This document shows, one piece after another, positions 19,282-27,785 of a DNA stretch of 64,000 nt (its first letter is position 1; every line of letters starts with the position of its first letter). Below the pieces are notes generated by a model. The model was not told where the DNA came from and did no database searches. It saw nothing but the letters and a program-made list of their open reading frames with translations. This DNA is from Chrysophaeum taylorii. Lineage: Eukaryota; Sar; Pelagophyceae; Pelagomonadales; Pelagomonadaceae. The stretch lies in the NCBI GenBank assembly GCA_029834535.1, contig JAQMWT010000381.1, positions 62,001-126,000 on the forward strand, in the 5' to 3' direction. The position numbers were made by a program, and so were the translations under genes.

Positions 19282-21702
19282 ATGCCGTCCTCCGCCTCCG
19301 GCGATGCGTTCTCGTCGCTTGACGAGGCATGGGAGAGCATTCGCGCCGAACTCGCTCGCCACGACGCCGTGCTACGCGAGTTTGAAAAAGACTACCAACG
19401 ACTCGCGGAAGAAGAAGAGACGAGTCATTGCGAGCTTGACGAGGAGTTCGAGCAAGTGATAATCACACGGGCGGCGGAGTGGTCTGCCGCCGTCACCGAG
19501 CCACGCCCTAGCGCCGACACCGCCCTTATCCTCAAACGTGCCGCGTCGAACGACGACGACGACGACGACGCCGTCGTCGTCGACCGAGGCGCGCCGCAGG
19601 TTGTTGAATTTCCCCCCGAGGCGACCGATGTCGGCTGGGAATCCTCGTCAGCTTTGGTGGGGCACTGTTACGACCGGGAGGACCACCACCCTCGAATATT
19701 CACCTCGGCGGCCTTGCAGCTCGTCGAAGAGAAGCTCGAGCAGCAGCAGCGCATGGCACGGAAGACGGGGTTCCTGCGAAAGGCTGCGCGCCAGGGCCGT
19801 AGCTACTGGCGATTTCAGCGCGTCGAGCTACGTCGCGACGCGGGCGTCTACTGGCTCACGTATATCGGCGTTTCCGACGGCGAACGCGACCCTTCCAAAT
19901 CTCTCAGGGTGCCGCGCAAGAAGGTCGCCGCGTTCCAAAGGTATGTCAACTCGGAGATGAAAGAACGCCGAGTTCGTCTGCTGCCCGGTGGAAGGACAAT
20001 TTGTGTTGCCGCCGTCGACGATCCCCACAAAGACTCCTCGCCTCGGACCAGCCTCGACGCGCAGACGACAGATGACGTGCGACGCCTCTTGACGAAGCAG
20101 ACCTCCCTTGGCCGAATCGGCCAAGTGCAAGAAGAGTGCATATTCGCGTTGCAAGTCGGAGACCACATTTCGGTCTGGATGGCGTCGTCGCCGCAAGAAC
20201 GAGATGACTGGATGCGTGCGATTGCCGTCGCCAGCGACGCAAGTCTATGCGATCACGTCTGCCGTGTTGACGACACCAATACTTCTGTGAAAGACGAAGC
20301 TCTCGCGGACTACGACGACACCGCCGCCAAGGACGGCGAGCTCGCCTTCCAGAACAACAACTTCAACTCGACAATCGCCACCACCAAGGGGGCACAGCCA
20401 CCGAACAACATTGCCGAGTTCGAGGCAACGATCGAACGCGTCTCGAGAGCGACGTGTCGCGAGGAATTCATCCAAACGGTGCGAATACCTGGCGTTGCGG
20501 CCGAACAACAAGCCGACGAGGAGGATTCCCGTGCCTTTCCAGCAGCGTTGGCGCGTTTTGTGGTGCCAGTAAGTTGGGCTCGTGGACGAGCGCTGAACTT
20601 GGAGTACGAACGATCTTTGTCGGAGTCGACCCCGCCCGAGACGAGACGGAGAAGTCGACTGGCGGTAACGACAAGGAAGACCGCAAACGACGGCCGCCGC
20701 CGACACCCGTCGGACCTACCACTCTCCTCGGGGGAGGGTGGCACATCCTCTTCAACCCAAGTGGTCGACGTCTCGCAGCTTTTTAATCAAATGCGCAAGG
20801 ATATGCGTCGCGACCGCGTTTCCATCGAGGGCGAGATCGTTCGAGCCGAGGACGGAGAGCACCACGAGGCGATAGCGAACGTCCTCGCCCGCCAAATCCT
20901 CGCCACGGCAAGAGGACAGTCACTGGCAGAGAATGGTGCGGCTGATAGCAGTTGTGCATCGCAGTGCCAGCACCCTGTACCCACCGGCGACATAGGAGCG
21001 CTAACCGAGGCTGGCGCCCTGGTGCACTCGTGTGCTATCCTCATAGCCTGCACGCGCACGAGTTCCGGCGGTGATGCGTACGCGTGCGTCCACGCGCTCT
21101 GCCGGCCTATGTCGCCCCATGTCGTAGTGTGTCCGCTCTCGACGCGCGCCAGTCCGCTCGAGTTCTGCGTTCGGCACGTTTCGCGGGCGGGGTGCGCCGC
21201 AGCGGAAATGACGCTCGATAACTCAAACTCGACGGGTTCCAAACAGCGTCGACTCACGAGCGATCGACTTGCGAGTGATCCGTCTTCGCCAACCACCTTC
21301 GCAGCGAGGCTTTTCGCGTCCCTCGTTCCGAGCACGCCGTCCGAGTCGTCGCCGGCGGCGAGTGCTCCCGTCGCTGCTACGTCCTGCTCGGAACACGCCG
21401 GAGCGGGCGGCCTCCGTGGCTCAGAGGACCTGGGTACCAGCAGCAGTCCACACCTTCATCATCGGAACCGCGTCGACGTGCAAGTCAAGGCTACGACCGT
21501 CTACCGCATCTGCACTTCGAACCCCCAGGACGTCCCGTCCGACACGTGGGCTCTCGTGCGCGCCGTCTGGAGCCAGACGTTCTCCGTCTTCGGCGAGCCC
21601 GCGTCAGAAGCCAACTTCCGCGCTTCAGCCGCCCAGGTCCAAATTTCAATATCCGAGTCTGCGCGGCACAGGGACCCACCCGCCGCCGCCGCCGCCGCCT
21701 GA
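19282..21702 (+). CDS. PH-domain protein
   Basis: 806 residues. N-terminal helical region (10–60), acidic patch, then a pleckstrin-homology domain at about 155–325: GFLRKAARQGRSYWRFQRVEL starts the first strands and WMASSPQERDDWMRAI is the closing helix with the invariant Trp. A long insertion lies inside the PH domain between strands. Residues 330–480 look disordered. The last 300 residues alternate folded-looking (IANVLARQILATARG; CVHALCRPMSPHVVVCPL) and Ser-rich segments, and match no domain I recognise. Probably a membrane-phosphoinositide-binding scaffold; single exon. Confidence 0.75.
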   Translation: MPSSASGDAFSSLDEAWESIRAELARHDAVLREFEKDYQRLAEEEETSHCELDEEFEQVIITRAAEWSAAVTEPRPSADTALILKRAASNDDDDDDAVVVDRGAPQVVEFPPEATDVGWESSSALVGHCYDREDHHPRIFTSAALQLVEEKLEQQQRMARKTGFLRKAARQGRSYWRFQRVELRRDAGVYWLTYIGVSDGERDPSKSLRVPRKKVAAFQRYVNSEMKERRVRLLPGGRTICVAAVDDPHKDSSPRTSLDAQTTDDVRRLLTKQTSLGRIGQVQEECIFALQVGDHISVWMASSPQERDDWMRAIAVASDASLCDHVCRVDDTNTSVKDEALADYDDTAAKDGELAFQNNNFNSTIATTKGAQPPNNIAEFEATIERVSRATCREEFIQTVRIPGVAAEQQADEEDSRAFPAALARFVVPVSWARGRALNLEYERSLSESTPPETRRRSRLAVTTRKTANDGRRRHPSDLPLSSGEGGTSSSTQVVDVSQLFNQMRKDMRRDRVSIEGEIVRAEDGEHHEAIANVLARQILATARGQSLAENGAADSSCASQCQHPVPTGDIGALTEAGALVHSCAILIACTRTSSGGDAYACVHALCRPMSPHVVVCPLSTRASPLEFCVRHVSRAGCAAAEMTLDNSNSTGSKQRRLTSDRLASDPSSPTTFAARLFASLVPSTPSESSPAASAPVAATSCSEHAGAGGLRGSEDLGTSSSPHLHHRNRVDVQVKATTVYRICTSNPQDVPSDTWALVRAVWSQTFSVFGEPASEANFRASAAQVQISISESARHRDPPAAAAAA

Positions 21703-22111
21703 GGGCTCCTTCGATAGACTCGCTAGCCCAAAGAAGAGCAGGTCGCTGCCATGATGATCATCAGTATTATTAGATCTTACGATGATCATGACGACAGACG
21801 TGCTACACAGTCTCGCATGGGATGCAGTTGGCTATAATATAGCGAGCAGCAGCAGCAGGGACGCCGCGGGGCGACGCAGCGAACGAGCAGCTGGAGGCGA
21901 GGGTAATAAAATACCCACGCGCTGATGCCACAAGTACGCCCCATCGTCTTTCGGCGACAAGAAATAATGTGCGCCGTCGTCCTGCAGCAGACGACGACGA
22001 CGACGACGAAGACAAGCGGACATCGGGGTTCACTTCGCGCGTCGCGAGCCAGCGCGGACCCGAGCGCCGAAGACACCGGCCCACGACAATAATAAAAAGA
22101 CCACGAGCACG
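21703..22111. other. Convergent intergenic region
   Basis: 409 bp between the 3' ends of the PH-protein and cation-efflux genes. GAC-triplet tract at about 21988–22012. No gene seen. Confidence 0.45.
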
Positions 22112-23584
22112 TCAGCAGGCGACGGAGGGTTCGACAAGGGCGGGTGCGTTCGCCGAGAGCCAGTAGATGGCGTCGATGCGGCCGCAAGTGCCGAGGGTGT
22201 TGTCGAGGTCGGCTCGGACTCGTTTCGCGATCGCGTCGAGGTCGTCGACGGTGCGGGCGGAGCTGGTGGGTCGGAGGACGATGTCGATCTTGGGTTGGAT
22301 GGCGTCGTAGCGGACAATGGTGTCGTGGTGGAGAAAGTCGGGTGATTTTCCGGGCTGGAGTTGCTGGAGTTGGCGGTGTCGATCGAGCGAGCGCGCGACC
22401 AGGCTCGCGAGGTCTGTCTCGGAAGGCATCGTCGCCACCACGGGACAGATTTTGACGTCGGGAACGACGTGGATGGTGGCGCTCTTGATGCCCTTACCGT
22501 CGAGGATTGAGTGGTCGTCGACGAGCGCGAACCTGACCCTTTCGGCCAACTGGCGACACGCGGAGGACGAAAGATCGTTCCTGCGCGCGACGACGTCGAC
22601 GTCGACGACGAGCGAGCCGCCGACGAGGCGGCCTCTACAGCCCTTGACGTCGCGGACGCCCTCGATGCCCTCGACCTTTTTGCGGACGGCGCGGAGGTCG
22701 AGCTCGTCGACGGTGTCCGTGAGCTCGGCGAGGGCTTCGAAGGTGACGCTTAATCCGATGTTTCCGAGCATGACGGCGACGACGAGGCCGGCGAGCGCGT
22801 CGGCGAAGTGGAGGCCAGGGACCGTCGAGGCGGCGATACCGATCAGCGCGACGACCGAGGACATGGCGTCGGAGCGGTGGTGCCAGGCGTTGGCCTTGAG
22901 CGCAGCCGAGCCGAGCCGCTTCGCGACGACCATCGTCGCGCGATACAACACCTCCTTGCTCAAGATCGAGACCAAGGCCGCGATGAGGGCGAGGCGGCGG
23001 CCGACGCCCGTGTCTTCGAAGGGTGTCGGGGCCCTCAGAGCACCGATCGCGTTGCCGGCGAGGCCCCACGCGGCGAACGTGAGCGAAGTGCCGACGAACA
23101 TCGCCCCGACGGTTTCGAACCTGCCGTGGCCGTACGGGTGGTCCTCGTCGGCGGGGAGCCGCGAGGACCACAGCGCAATCAGCGTCACCAGGTCGCTGAA
23201 GAGGTCCGAGGCCGAGTGCACGGCGTCGCTGATCATTGCCGCGCTCCGGCAGACGATGCCCGCGTACAGCTTGAAAACCGTCAGCACGACGTTGACGGCA
23301 GCGCCGATCCAGGTGATCCGGTCGGCCGCGACCGCTCCCGTCGTCGACTTGCGCTGGAGCGCGGCACCGAGGTGCGTGCTCGTCCACTTGACCGCGCTCG
23401 TGTCCCCGAGGTGCCACCACTTGCGCCCCGGGCTGCTGCTGCTGCTGCTGCTGCTGCTCCTTGCTGCGTGGCTGTGGCTGTGGCCCGTGTGCATCACCAC
23501 GGCCCTCGGCTGGTACCCCAGCACCAGGGCTGTTGTGGCGTGCACCACCACCACCACCGCCATCGACCCTTTCGACCACCTCAT
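22112..23584 (-). CDS. Cation diffusion facilitator (Zn/Mn/Fe efflux) transporter
   Basis: 490 residues from the ATG at 23584 (23563 is an alternative); an upstream in-frame extension would run into the divergent ArgRS gene and is not used. N-terminal hydrophobic segment, a His-rich HTGHSHSHAAR stretch, then the six-helix CDF domain. The metal site is visible as SDAVHSASDLFSD in helix 2 and HHRSDAMSS in helix 5, i.e. the HxxxD/DxxxD pattern of mitochondrial/ferrous-iron-like and broad-range CDF members. A cytosolic metal-binding domain follows, then an unusual extra C-terminal ~120 residues that repeat the ferredoxin-like fold pattern. It exports divalent metal from cytosol to an organelle or outside by H+ antiport. 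Confidence 0.88.
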   Translation of the reverse strand: MRWSKGSMAVVVVVHATTALVLGYQPRAVVMHTGHSHSHAARSSSSSSSSSPGRKWWHLGDTSAVKWTSTHLGAALQRKSTTGAVAADRITWIGAAVNVVLTVFKLYAGIVCRSAAMISDAVHSASDLFSDLVTLIALWSSRLPADEDHPYGHGRFETVGAMFVGTSLTFAAWGLAGNAIGALRAPTPFEDTGVGRRLALIAALVSILSKEVLYRATMVVAKRLGSAALKANAWHHRSDAMSSVVALIGIAASTVPGLHFADALAGLVVAVMLGNIGLSVTFEALAELTDTVDELDLRAVRKKVEGIEGVRDVKGCRGRLVGGSLVVDVDVVARRNDLSSSACRQLAERVRFALVDDHSILDGKGIKSATIHVVPDVKICPVVATMPSETDLASLVARSLDRHRQLQQLQPGKSPDFLHHDTIVRYDAIQPKIDIVLRPTSSARTVDDLDAIAKRVRADLDNTLGTCGRIDAIYWLSANAPALVEPSVAC

Positions 23585-23676
23585 GTGCGCACAACCACCA
23601 CCTTGAACTTCATGCGCTTGATGATGTAGAAGCTTGTTCAAATCTAACGGATCTAACGGATCTATCTCTCGCGACG
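23585..23676. promoter_or_regulatory. Divergent promoter region, CDF / ArgRS
   Basis: 92 bp between start codons. Contains a threefold ATCTAACGG-type direct repeat at about 23641–23663. Confidence 0.45.
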
Positions 23677-26037
23677 ATGTTGTTTCGCCTTCGCCCGTCG
23701 TCGGCGTCCGAAAGCGCGCGGCACAAAGTGGCGGTGACGGCGGCGTTGGCGCAGCAAAAAATCGAGGAGGGGAGCGTCGCGGCAGCACCCTTCGAGCCCG
23801 AGGACGGATGCGTTGTCGAGGGGGAGGACGTGGTCGTGTGCGGCGCACCGCACGCGTGTCGGCTGATCGCTGGCTCCGCGCTGCGATGCGCCGATCCGGT
23901 CGTCGACGACTGGATCGAATGGTCGGAGACTATCTTCGCGCCCGCCGTCGCCGCGCTCGTCGCGAGCTTCGAGGGCTCTCCGGTGCGCGCGCTTCCGCCG
24001 TCGCGGCCCGTCGTCGAGCGCGACGAATTCTCCTTTCTCCTCGGGGCCTTCACACCACCACCCAACGGCGTGCCGGCGGCGGCCAAGGCCGCCATATCGA
24101 AGACATGGCCGCTCATGGCGGCGCTCGAGGGTTTTCTTGCTACCGACAACTCCGACCCGACGCTCGCGCACGCGTTGCTGGGCGTCGACGCGGTTTACGC
24201 GCTCCCCGCGTGGGCGCCGGGATCGTTTCCACGCGTCGAAGCGCTCGTGGCGCGGCTGCCGAGCGTCGACCTGCGGCCCGCCAGCCTCGAGCGCGGGACG
24301 GACGAGTCGCCCACAAAGTTCGTGACGCGACTGTTCGCGGCGGCGATCGCTCGCGCGTTTCCCCAACTCGAGTGGCCCGACCCGGCGGTGATGCGGTGCG
24401 CCAACGACAAGTTCGGCGACTACCAGTGCAACGCCCCCATGTCGATATTCAAGGCCCTCAAGGGCGCGGCGAAGTCTCCTCGGGCTGTCGGGGAGGCGAT
24501 TGTCGCGTCGATTCCGGCCAACCAGTTCGTCGCGTCGACGTCGGTCGCGCCCGCGGGCTTCGTCAACACGGTGCTCCGGTCGGAGATCTTGTCGGCGTTT
24601 GCGGTCTCCGTCGCCCGCTCCGGCGCGGTCCCCGCGCCTCCGTTGTCGGCGTTTGGCGGCAAGCGCCAAGTTCTGGTTGATTTTTCCTCGCCGAACGTGG
24701 CCAAGGAGATGCACGTCGGCCATCTGAGATCGACGATCATCGGCGACACCGTCTGCCGCGTTCTCGAGTACTGCGGGCACGAGGTACGCCGCGTCAACCA
24801 TCTCGGTGACTGGGGAACCCAGTTTGGGATGCTGATCACGCATCTCGAGACGGCATATCCGGACTTTACCGAGAACCCGCCAAACATCACGGATCTCACG
24901 ACGTTTTACAAGGACGCGAAGAAGAGATTCGACGCCGACCCCGAATTCAAGGACAAGTCGAGAGCGCGCGTCGTGACGCTCCAAGCGGGGGACCCGCGGT
25001 CCCTCGAGATTTGGCGCCTACTGTGCGACTTGTCGCGAAAAGAATTCGACAAGGTCTACGAGAGGCTCGACGTCGCGCTGAACGAGTACGGCGAGAGTTA
25101 CTACAACGACATGATCCCCGGGACCATCGAGGAGCTCGAGAGGAAGGGCTTGGTCTCCGACGAAAACGGAGCCGCGTGCATCCACCTTCCGAATCACGGA
25201 TTCCCCCTCATCGTGCGCAAGTCGGACGGCGGCTACGGGTACGACTCGACCGACGCCGCCGCCGTCCGCCACCGCTTGATCGACCTTGGGTGCGACTGGC
25301 TCGTCTACATCACCGACGTGGGCCAGCAAGAACACTTCCACATGGTCTTCGAAATGGCGCGCGCCGCGGGATGGACGCGCGACGACGTTCGCCTGCGCCA
25401 CGTCGGCTTTGGCGTCGTCCAGGGTCTCGACGGCAAGCGCTTTCGAACCAGAAGCTCGGAGACGACGCGCCTGGTCGATCTCCTCGACGAGGCTGTCGTG
25501 CGCATGGAAGCCTCCTTGGTCGACCGCGTCAAGGACGGCAAATGCTCGCTTTCTGACGACAAAGTCAAAGAGGCCGCCGCCGTCGTCGGCTACGGCGCCG
25601 TCAAGTATTTCGACCTTCACCAACACCCGGCGACCAACTACAAGTTTTCCTACGACAAGATGTTGTCCACCTCCGGCAACACGGCAGTCTACCTCTTGTA
25701 TTCCCACGCGCGACTGGCTTCGATCATTCGCAAGTCTGGCCTCGACGTCCCGACGCTCGTCGTCCAGGACCTCGTCCACCATCCCAAGGAGCGTCAGCTG
25801 GCGTTCGAGCTCTCCTTGTTTGTCGACGTCGTCGAGGCCGTCGCCAACGACTACCTCCCGAACCGCCTCTGCGACTACCTCTACAGACTCTCCACAAAGT
25901 TCACCGACTTCGTGACGGACTGCAAGGTCCTCGGGGACCCCAGGCAGTCAGAGCGCCTCGTCCTCTGCGAAGCGACCGGCGTCGTCATGCGCCAGGCATT
26001 CACCCTCCTCGGCATCAAGTACCTCATGCAGATTTAA
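23677..26037 (+). CDS. Arginyl-tRNA synthetase
   Basis: 786 residues from the ATG at 23677. An N-terminal GST-like/appended region (1–190), then the Arg-tRNA N-terminal additional domain (about 210–320), the class I core with HVGH at 346–349 in a SSPNVAKEMHVGHLRST context, a catalytic region with DSTDAAAVRHRL, and GKRFRTRSSETTRL in place of KMSKS, which is normal for eukaryotic ArgRS. The DALR anticodon-binding domain closes the protein (TSGNTAVYLLYSHARLASI through the C-terminal VMRQAFTLLGI..LMQI). It charges tRNA-Arg with arginine in the cytosol; no clear organelle-targeting peptide, though the first residues (MLFRLRPSSASESARHK) are basic and Ser-rich, so dual targeting is possible. Single exon. 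Confidence 0.96.
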   Translation: MLFRLRPSSASESARHKVAVTAALAQQKIEEGSVAAAPFEPEDGCVVEGEDVVVCGAPHACRLIAGSALRCADPVVDDWIEWSETIFAPAVAALVASFEGSPVRALPPSRPVVERDEFSFLLGAFTPPPNGVPAAAKAAISKTWPLMAALEGFLATDNSDPTLAHALLGVDAVYALPAWAPGSFPRVEALVARLPSVDLRPASLERGTDESPTKFVTRLFAAAIARAFPQLEWPDPAVMRCANDKFGDYQCNAPMSIFKALKGAAKSPRAVGEAIVASIPANQFVASTSVAPAGFVNTVLRSEILSAFAVSVARSGAVPAPPLSAFGGKRQVLVDFSSPNVAKEMHVGHLRSTIIGDTVCRVLEYCGHEVRRVNHLGDWGTQFGMLITHLETAYPDFTENPPNITDLTTFYKDAKKRFDADPEFKDKSRARVVTLQAGDPRSLEIWRLLCDLSRKEFDKVYERLDVALNEYGESYYNDMIPGTIEELERKGLVSDENGAACIHLPNHGFPLIVRKSDGGYGYDSTDAAAVRHRLIDLGCDWLVYITDVGQQEHFHMVFEMARAAGWTRDDVRLRHVGFGVVQGLDGKRFRTRSSETTRLVDLLDEAVVRMEASLVDRVKDGKCSLSDDKVKEAAAVVGYGAVKYFDLHQHPATNYKFSYDKMLSTSGNTAVYLLYSHARLASIIRKSGLDVPTLVVQDLVHHPKERQLAFELSLFVDVVEAVANDYLPNRLCDYLYRLSTKFTDFVTDCKVLGDPRQSERLVLCEATGVVMRQAFTLLGIKYLMQI

Positions 26038-26071
26038 AAGCGCCCGCGTTTTTGTTCTCTTTCATCCCACA

Positions 26072-26076
<5 letters not shown>

Positions 26077-26108
<32 letters not shown>

Positions 26109-26118
26109 AGAGAGAGAG
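26077..26118. repeat. (CT)n–(GA)n microsatellite ending in a perfect 22-bp palindrome
   Basis: A CT run reaches 26107 and flips to GA at 26108, giving 11-bp perfect arms with CTCGAG at the centre. It lies between the convergent 3' ends of ArgRS and the GGR-like gene, so both transcripts would form a hairpin in their 3' UTRs. A TTC-triplet tract follows at 26165–26188. Confidence 0.9.
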
Positions 26119-26192
26119 CGTCATCAAAGAAAATTTGGTGGTCATCATCGTCATCATCATCAGATTCTTCTTCTTCTTCTTCTTCTTGTTCT

Positions 26193-27683
26193 TCACGCGT
26201 CCTTCTTGTCCCTCTTGTTCTTGGCGGCGGCTTGCTTGTCGACGGACGCTTGGCCGATGTCGACGGGCTGAAGTGGCGGGGTCCGCCTGATTTTCTGGAC
26301 GTAGACCTGATAGAGGACACCAAGGGCGACGCGGAGGGCGAGGAGCGGGGCGGCGGTGAGGAAGTCCGACTTGGGGCGGCACCCAGTCATGAGCTCGCCG
26401 AAAAAGTCGAGGAAAGTCTGACCTCGGCTCGCGCCGACGGCGGCGAGGGCGTCGAGAATCAAGGGACATCGATAGATAATCCGAGCAGCGAGGGACGAGG
26501 AAAAAAACTCAAAACCAAAGGCATCGTAGCAGCGGAGGTAGTAGGCTTCGACGGCCGCTCGCGAAAAATCGCTGGTTACCAGCATCTCGTCGACGCACGT
26601 CGCGGCGATCTTGGCGGCGATCATCGCGGTATGAATTCCCTCGCCCGTCAACGGGTCGACGTGGCCCGCGGCGTCGCCGACCAGCAGACAGCGCGGCGCG
26701 GCGTCAAGGTTGACGCGCGCGCCGCCCGTTCGGATGGGGGCCACGACGCGCCGCTCGGACCACTCGAGCGTCGCTTCGGGGAGCGCGGCGACGACGTACG
26801 GGTGACGTCGGAGCGCGTCCGCCTCAAAGGGCGCGATCGAGCGCGAGGTCGCCGCCCCGCCCGGGAGGACGTAGGTCCCCAAGTAGACGTCGTCGTCCGC
26901 GTGGCGAAAGAGCGCCGAATAGCCCGGGAGCAGCGCACGATTGAACAACATGACGCCGTCGGCGTCGCGCCACGCGTGCGAGCCGGCTCTAGCGTACGCG
27001 TGCGAACACACCGAGTCCGGCTGGTCGTCCTCGACGAGGACCCCGAGACTTCGAGCGAGGTAGCTGGTCGCGCCGTCGCACACTATAAGCACCGCACTCG
27101 TCTCGGTGCGCGATCCGAGGTCGACGGTCCACGCGCCGCGTCCGAACGACGCGCCGAAGCACGTCGTGCCCTCGCGCACCTCGACGAGCGCCGCCGCCGC
27201 GCGGACCAAATACTCGTCGGCGAGCCGTCGCTTGATGGCGTACGTCTTGCACCCGGTCACCGAGCCGTATGTCGCGCCGTCGGTGTTGATGCAGTGGATA
27301 CCAGACGGCGAGACGAACCCCCCCCGCGTCACCCTCCGCGCGACGCCGTCCGCTTCCATTTTCGAGAGAACTCCCATCTCTTCCAAGATCCCCAGCGCCG
27401 GCTGGCACCATGCGTCGCCGCACGGCTTGGGCCGCGGAAATTTCTTCTTGTCCACGACCAGCACCTTTCGTCCCTTGCACCCGAGGAAGTACGCGCTCGT
27501 TGCCCCCGCCGGACCTGCGCCGACGATGATCGCGTCGTACGTGCCCGCCCCCCGCTCTTCCTTTTTCCCTCCAATCTTGCGCCGCGCCGCCTGCCGCCGC
27601 CGATACAACCACTTCCCGACTCTCGCGACCAACAACACAAAAAGGACCACGATCAACAACAACAACCAGTGGTTGTGGTCCAT
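26193..27683 (-). CDS. Geranylgeranyl-reductase-family FAD oxidoreductase, membrane-anchored
   Basis: 496 residues. N-terminal transmembrane helix (about 6–25) followed by basic residues, then the Rossmann FAD-binding motif VGAGPAGATSAYFLG (54–68), the family hallmark PKPCGDA (86–92), and the second FAD motif LLVGDAAGHVDPLTGEGIH. This is the geranylgeranyl reductase/digeranylglycerophospholipid reductase group, which reduces isoprenoid double bonds; plastid ChlP makes the phytyl tail of chlorophyll and tocopherol. The N-terminus lacks an ASAFAP motif, and sequence around the active site is closer to the general family than to canonical ChlP, so the substrate may be another polyprenoid. The last residues are Lys-rich (KNKRDKKDA). 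Single exon. Confidence 0.85.
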   Translation of the reverse strand: MDHNHWLLLLIVVLFVLLVARVGKWLYRRRQAARRKIGGKKEERGAGTYDAIIVGAGPAGATSAYFLGCKGRKVLVVDKKKFPRPKPCGDAWCQPALGILEEMGVLSKMEADGVARRVTRGGFVSPSGIHCINTDGATYGSVTGCKTYAIKRRLADEYLVRAAAALVEVREGTTCFGASFGRGAWTVDLGSRTETSAVLIVCDGATSYLARSLGVLVEDDQPDSVCSHAYARAGSHAWRDADGVMLFNRALLPGYSALFRHADDDVYLGTYVLPGGAATSRSIAPFEADALRRHPYVVAALPEATLEWSERRVVAPIRTGGARVNLDAAPRCLLVGDAAGHVDPLTGEGIHTAMIAAKIAATCVDEMLVTSDFSRAAVEAYYLRCYDAFGFEFFSSSLAARIIYRCPLILDALAAVGASRGQTFLDFFGELMTGCRPKSDFLTAAPLLALRVALGVLYQVYVQKIRRTPPLQPVDIGQASVDKQAAAKNKRDKKDA

Positions 27684-27785
27684 ACAGTAGTAAGAATACT
27701 AAAGGGCTTTATTAGTGTTAGGATGCTGTCTGTCGACCCTATACAAAAGTGCTACTGATCTTCGGATTTTTTGACGACGGCGGTG
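27684..27785. promoter_or_regulatory. Divergent promoter region
   Basis: 102 bp between the GGR-like and propeller genes' start codons. No motif recognised. Confidence 0.4.

Noticed and set aside
23585-23848. N-terminal extension of the cation-efflux protein by 88 codons
   Set aside because: It is Arg/Pro-rich and overlaps the 5' part of the ArgRS gene on the other strand; the ATG at 23584 gives a natural N-terminus.
26052-27758. 568-codon plus-strand open frame
   Set aside because: Antisense to the GGR-like flavoprotein with intact FAD motifs; begins in the CT microsatellite.
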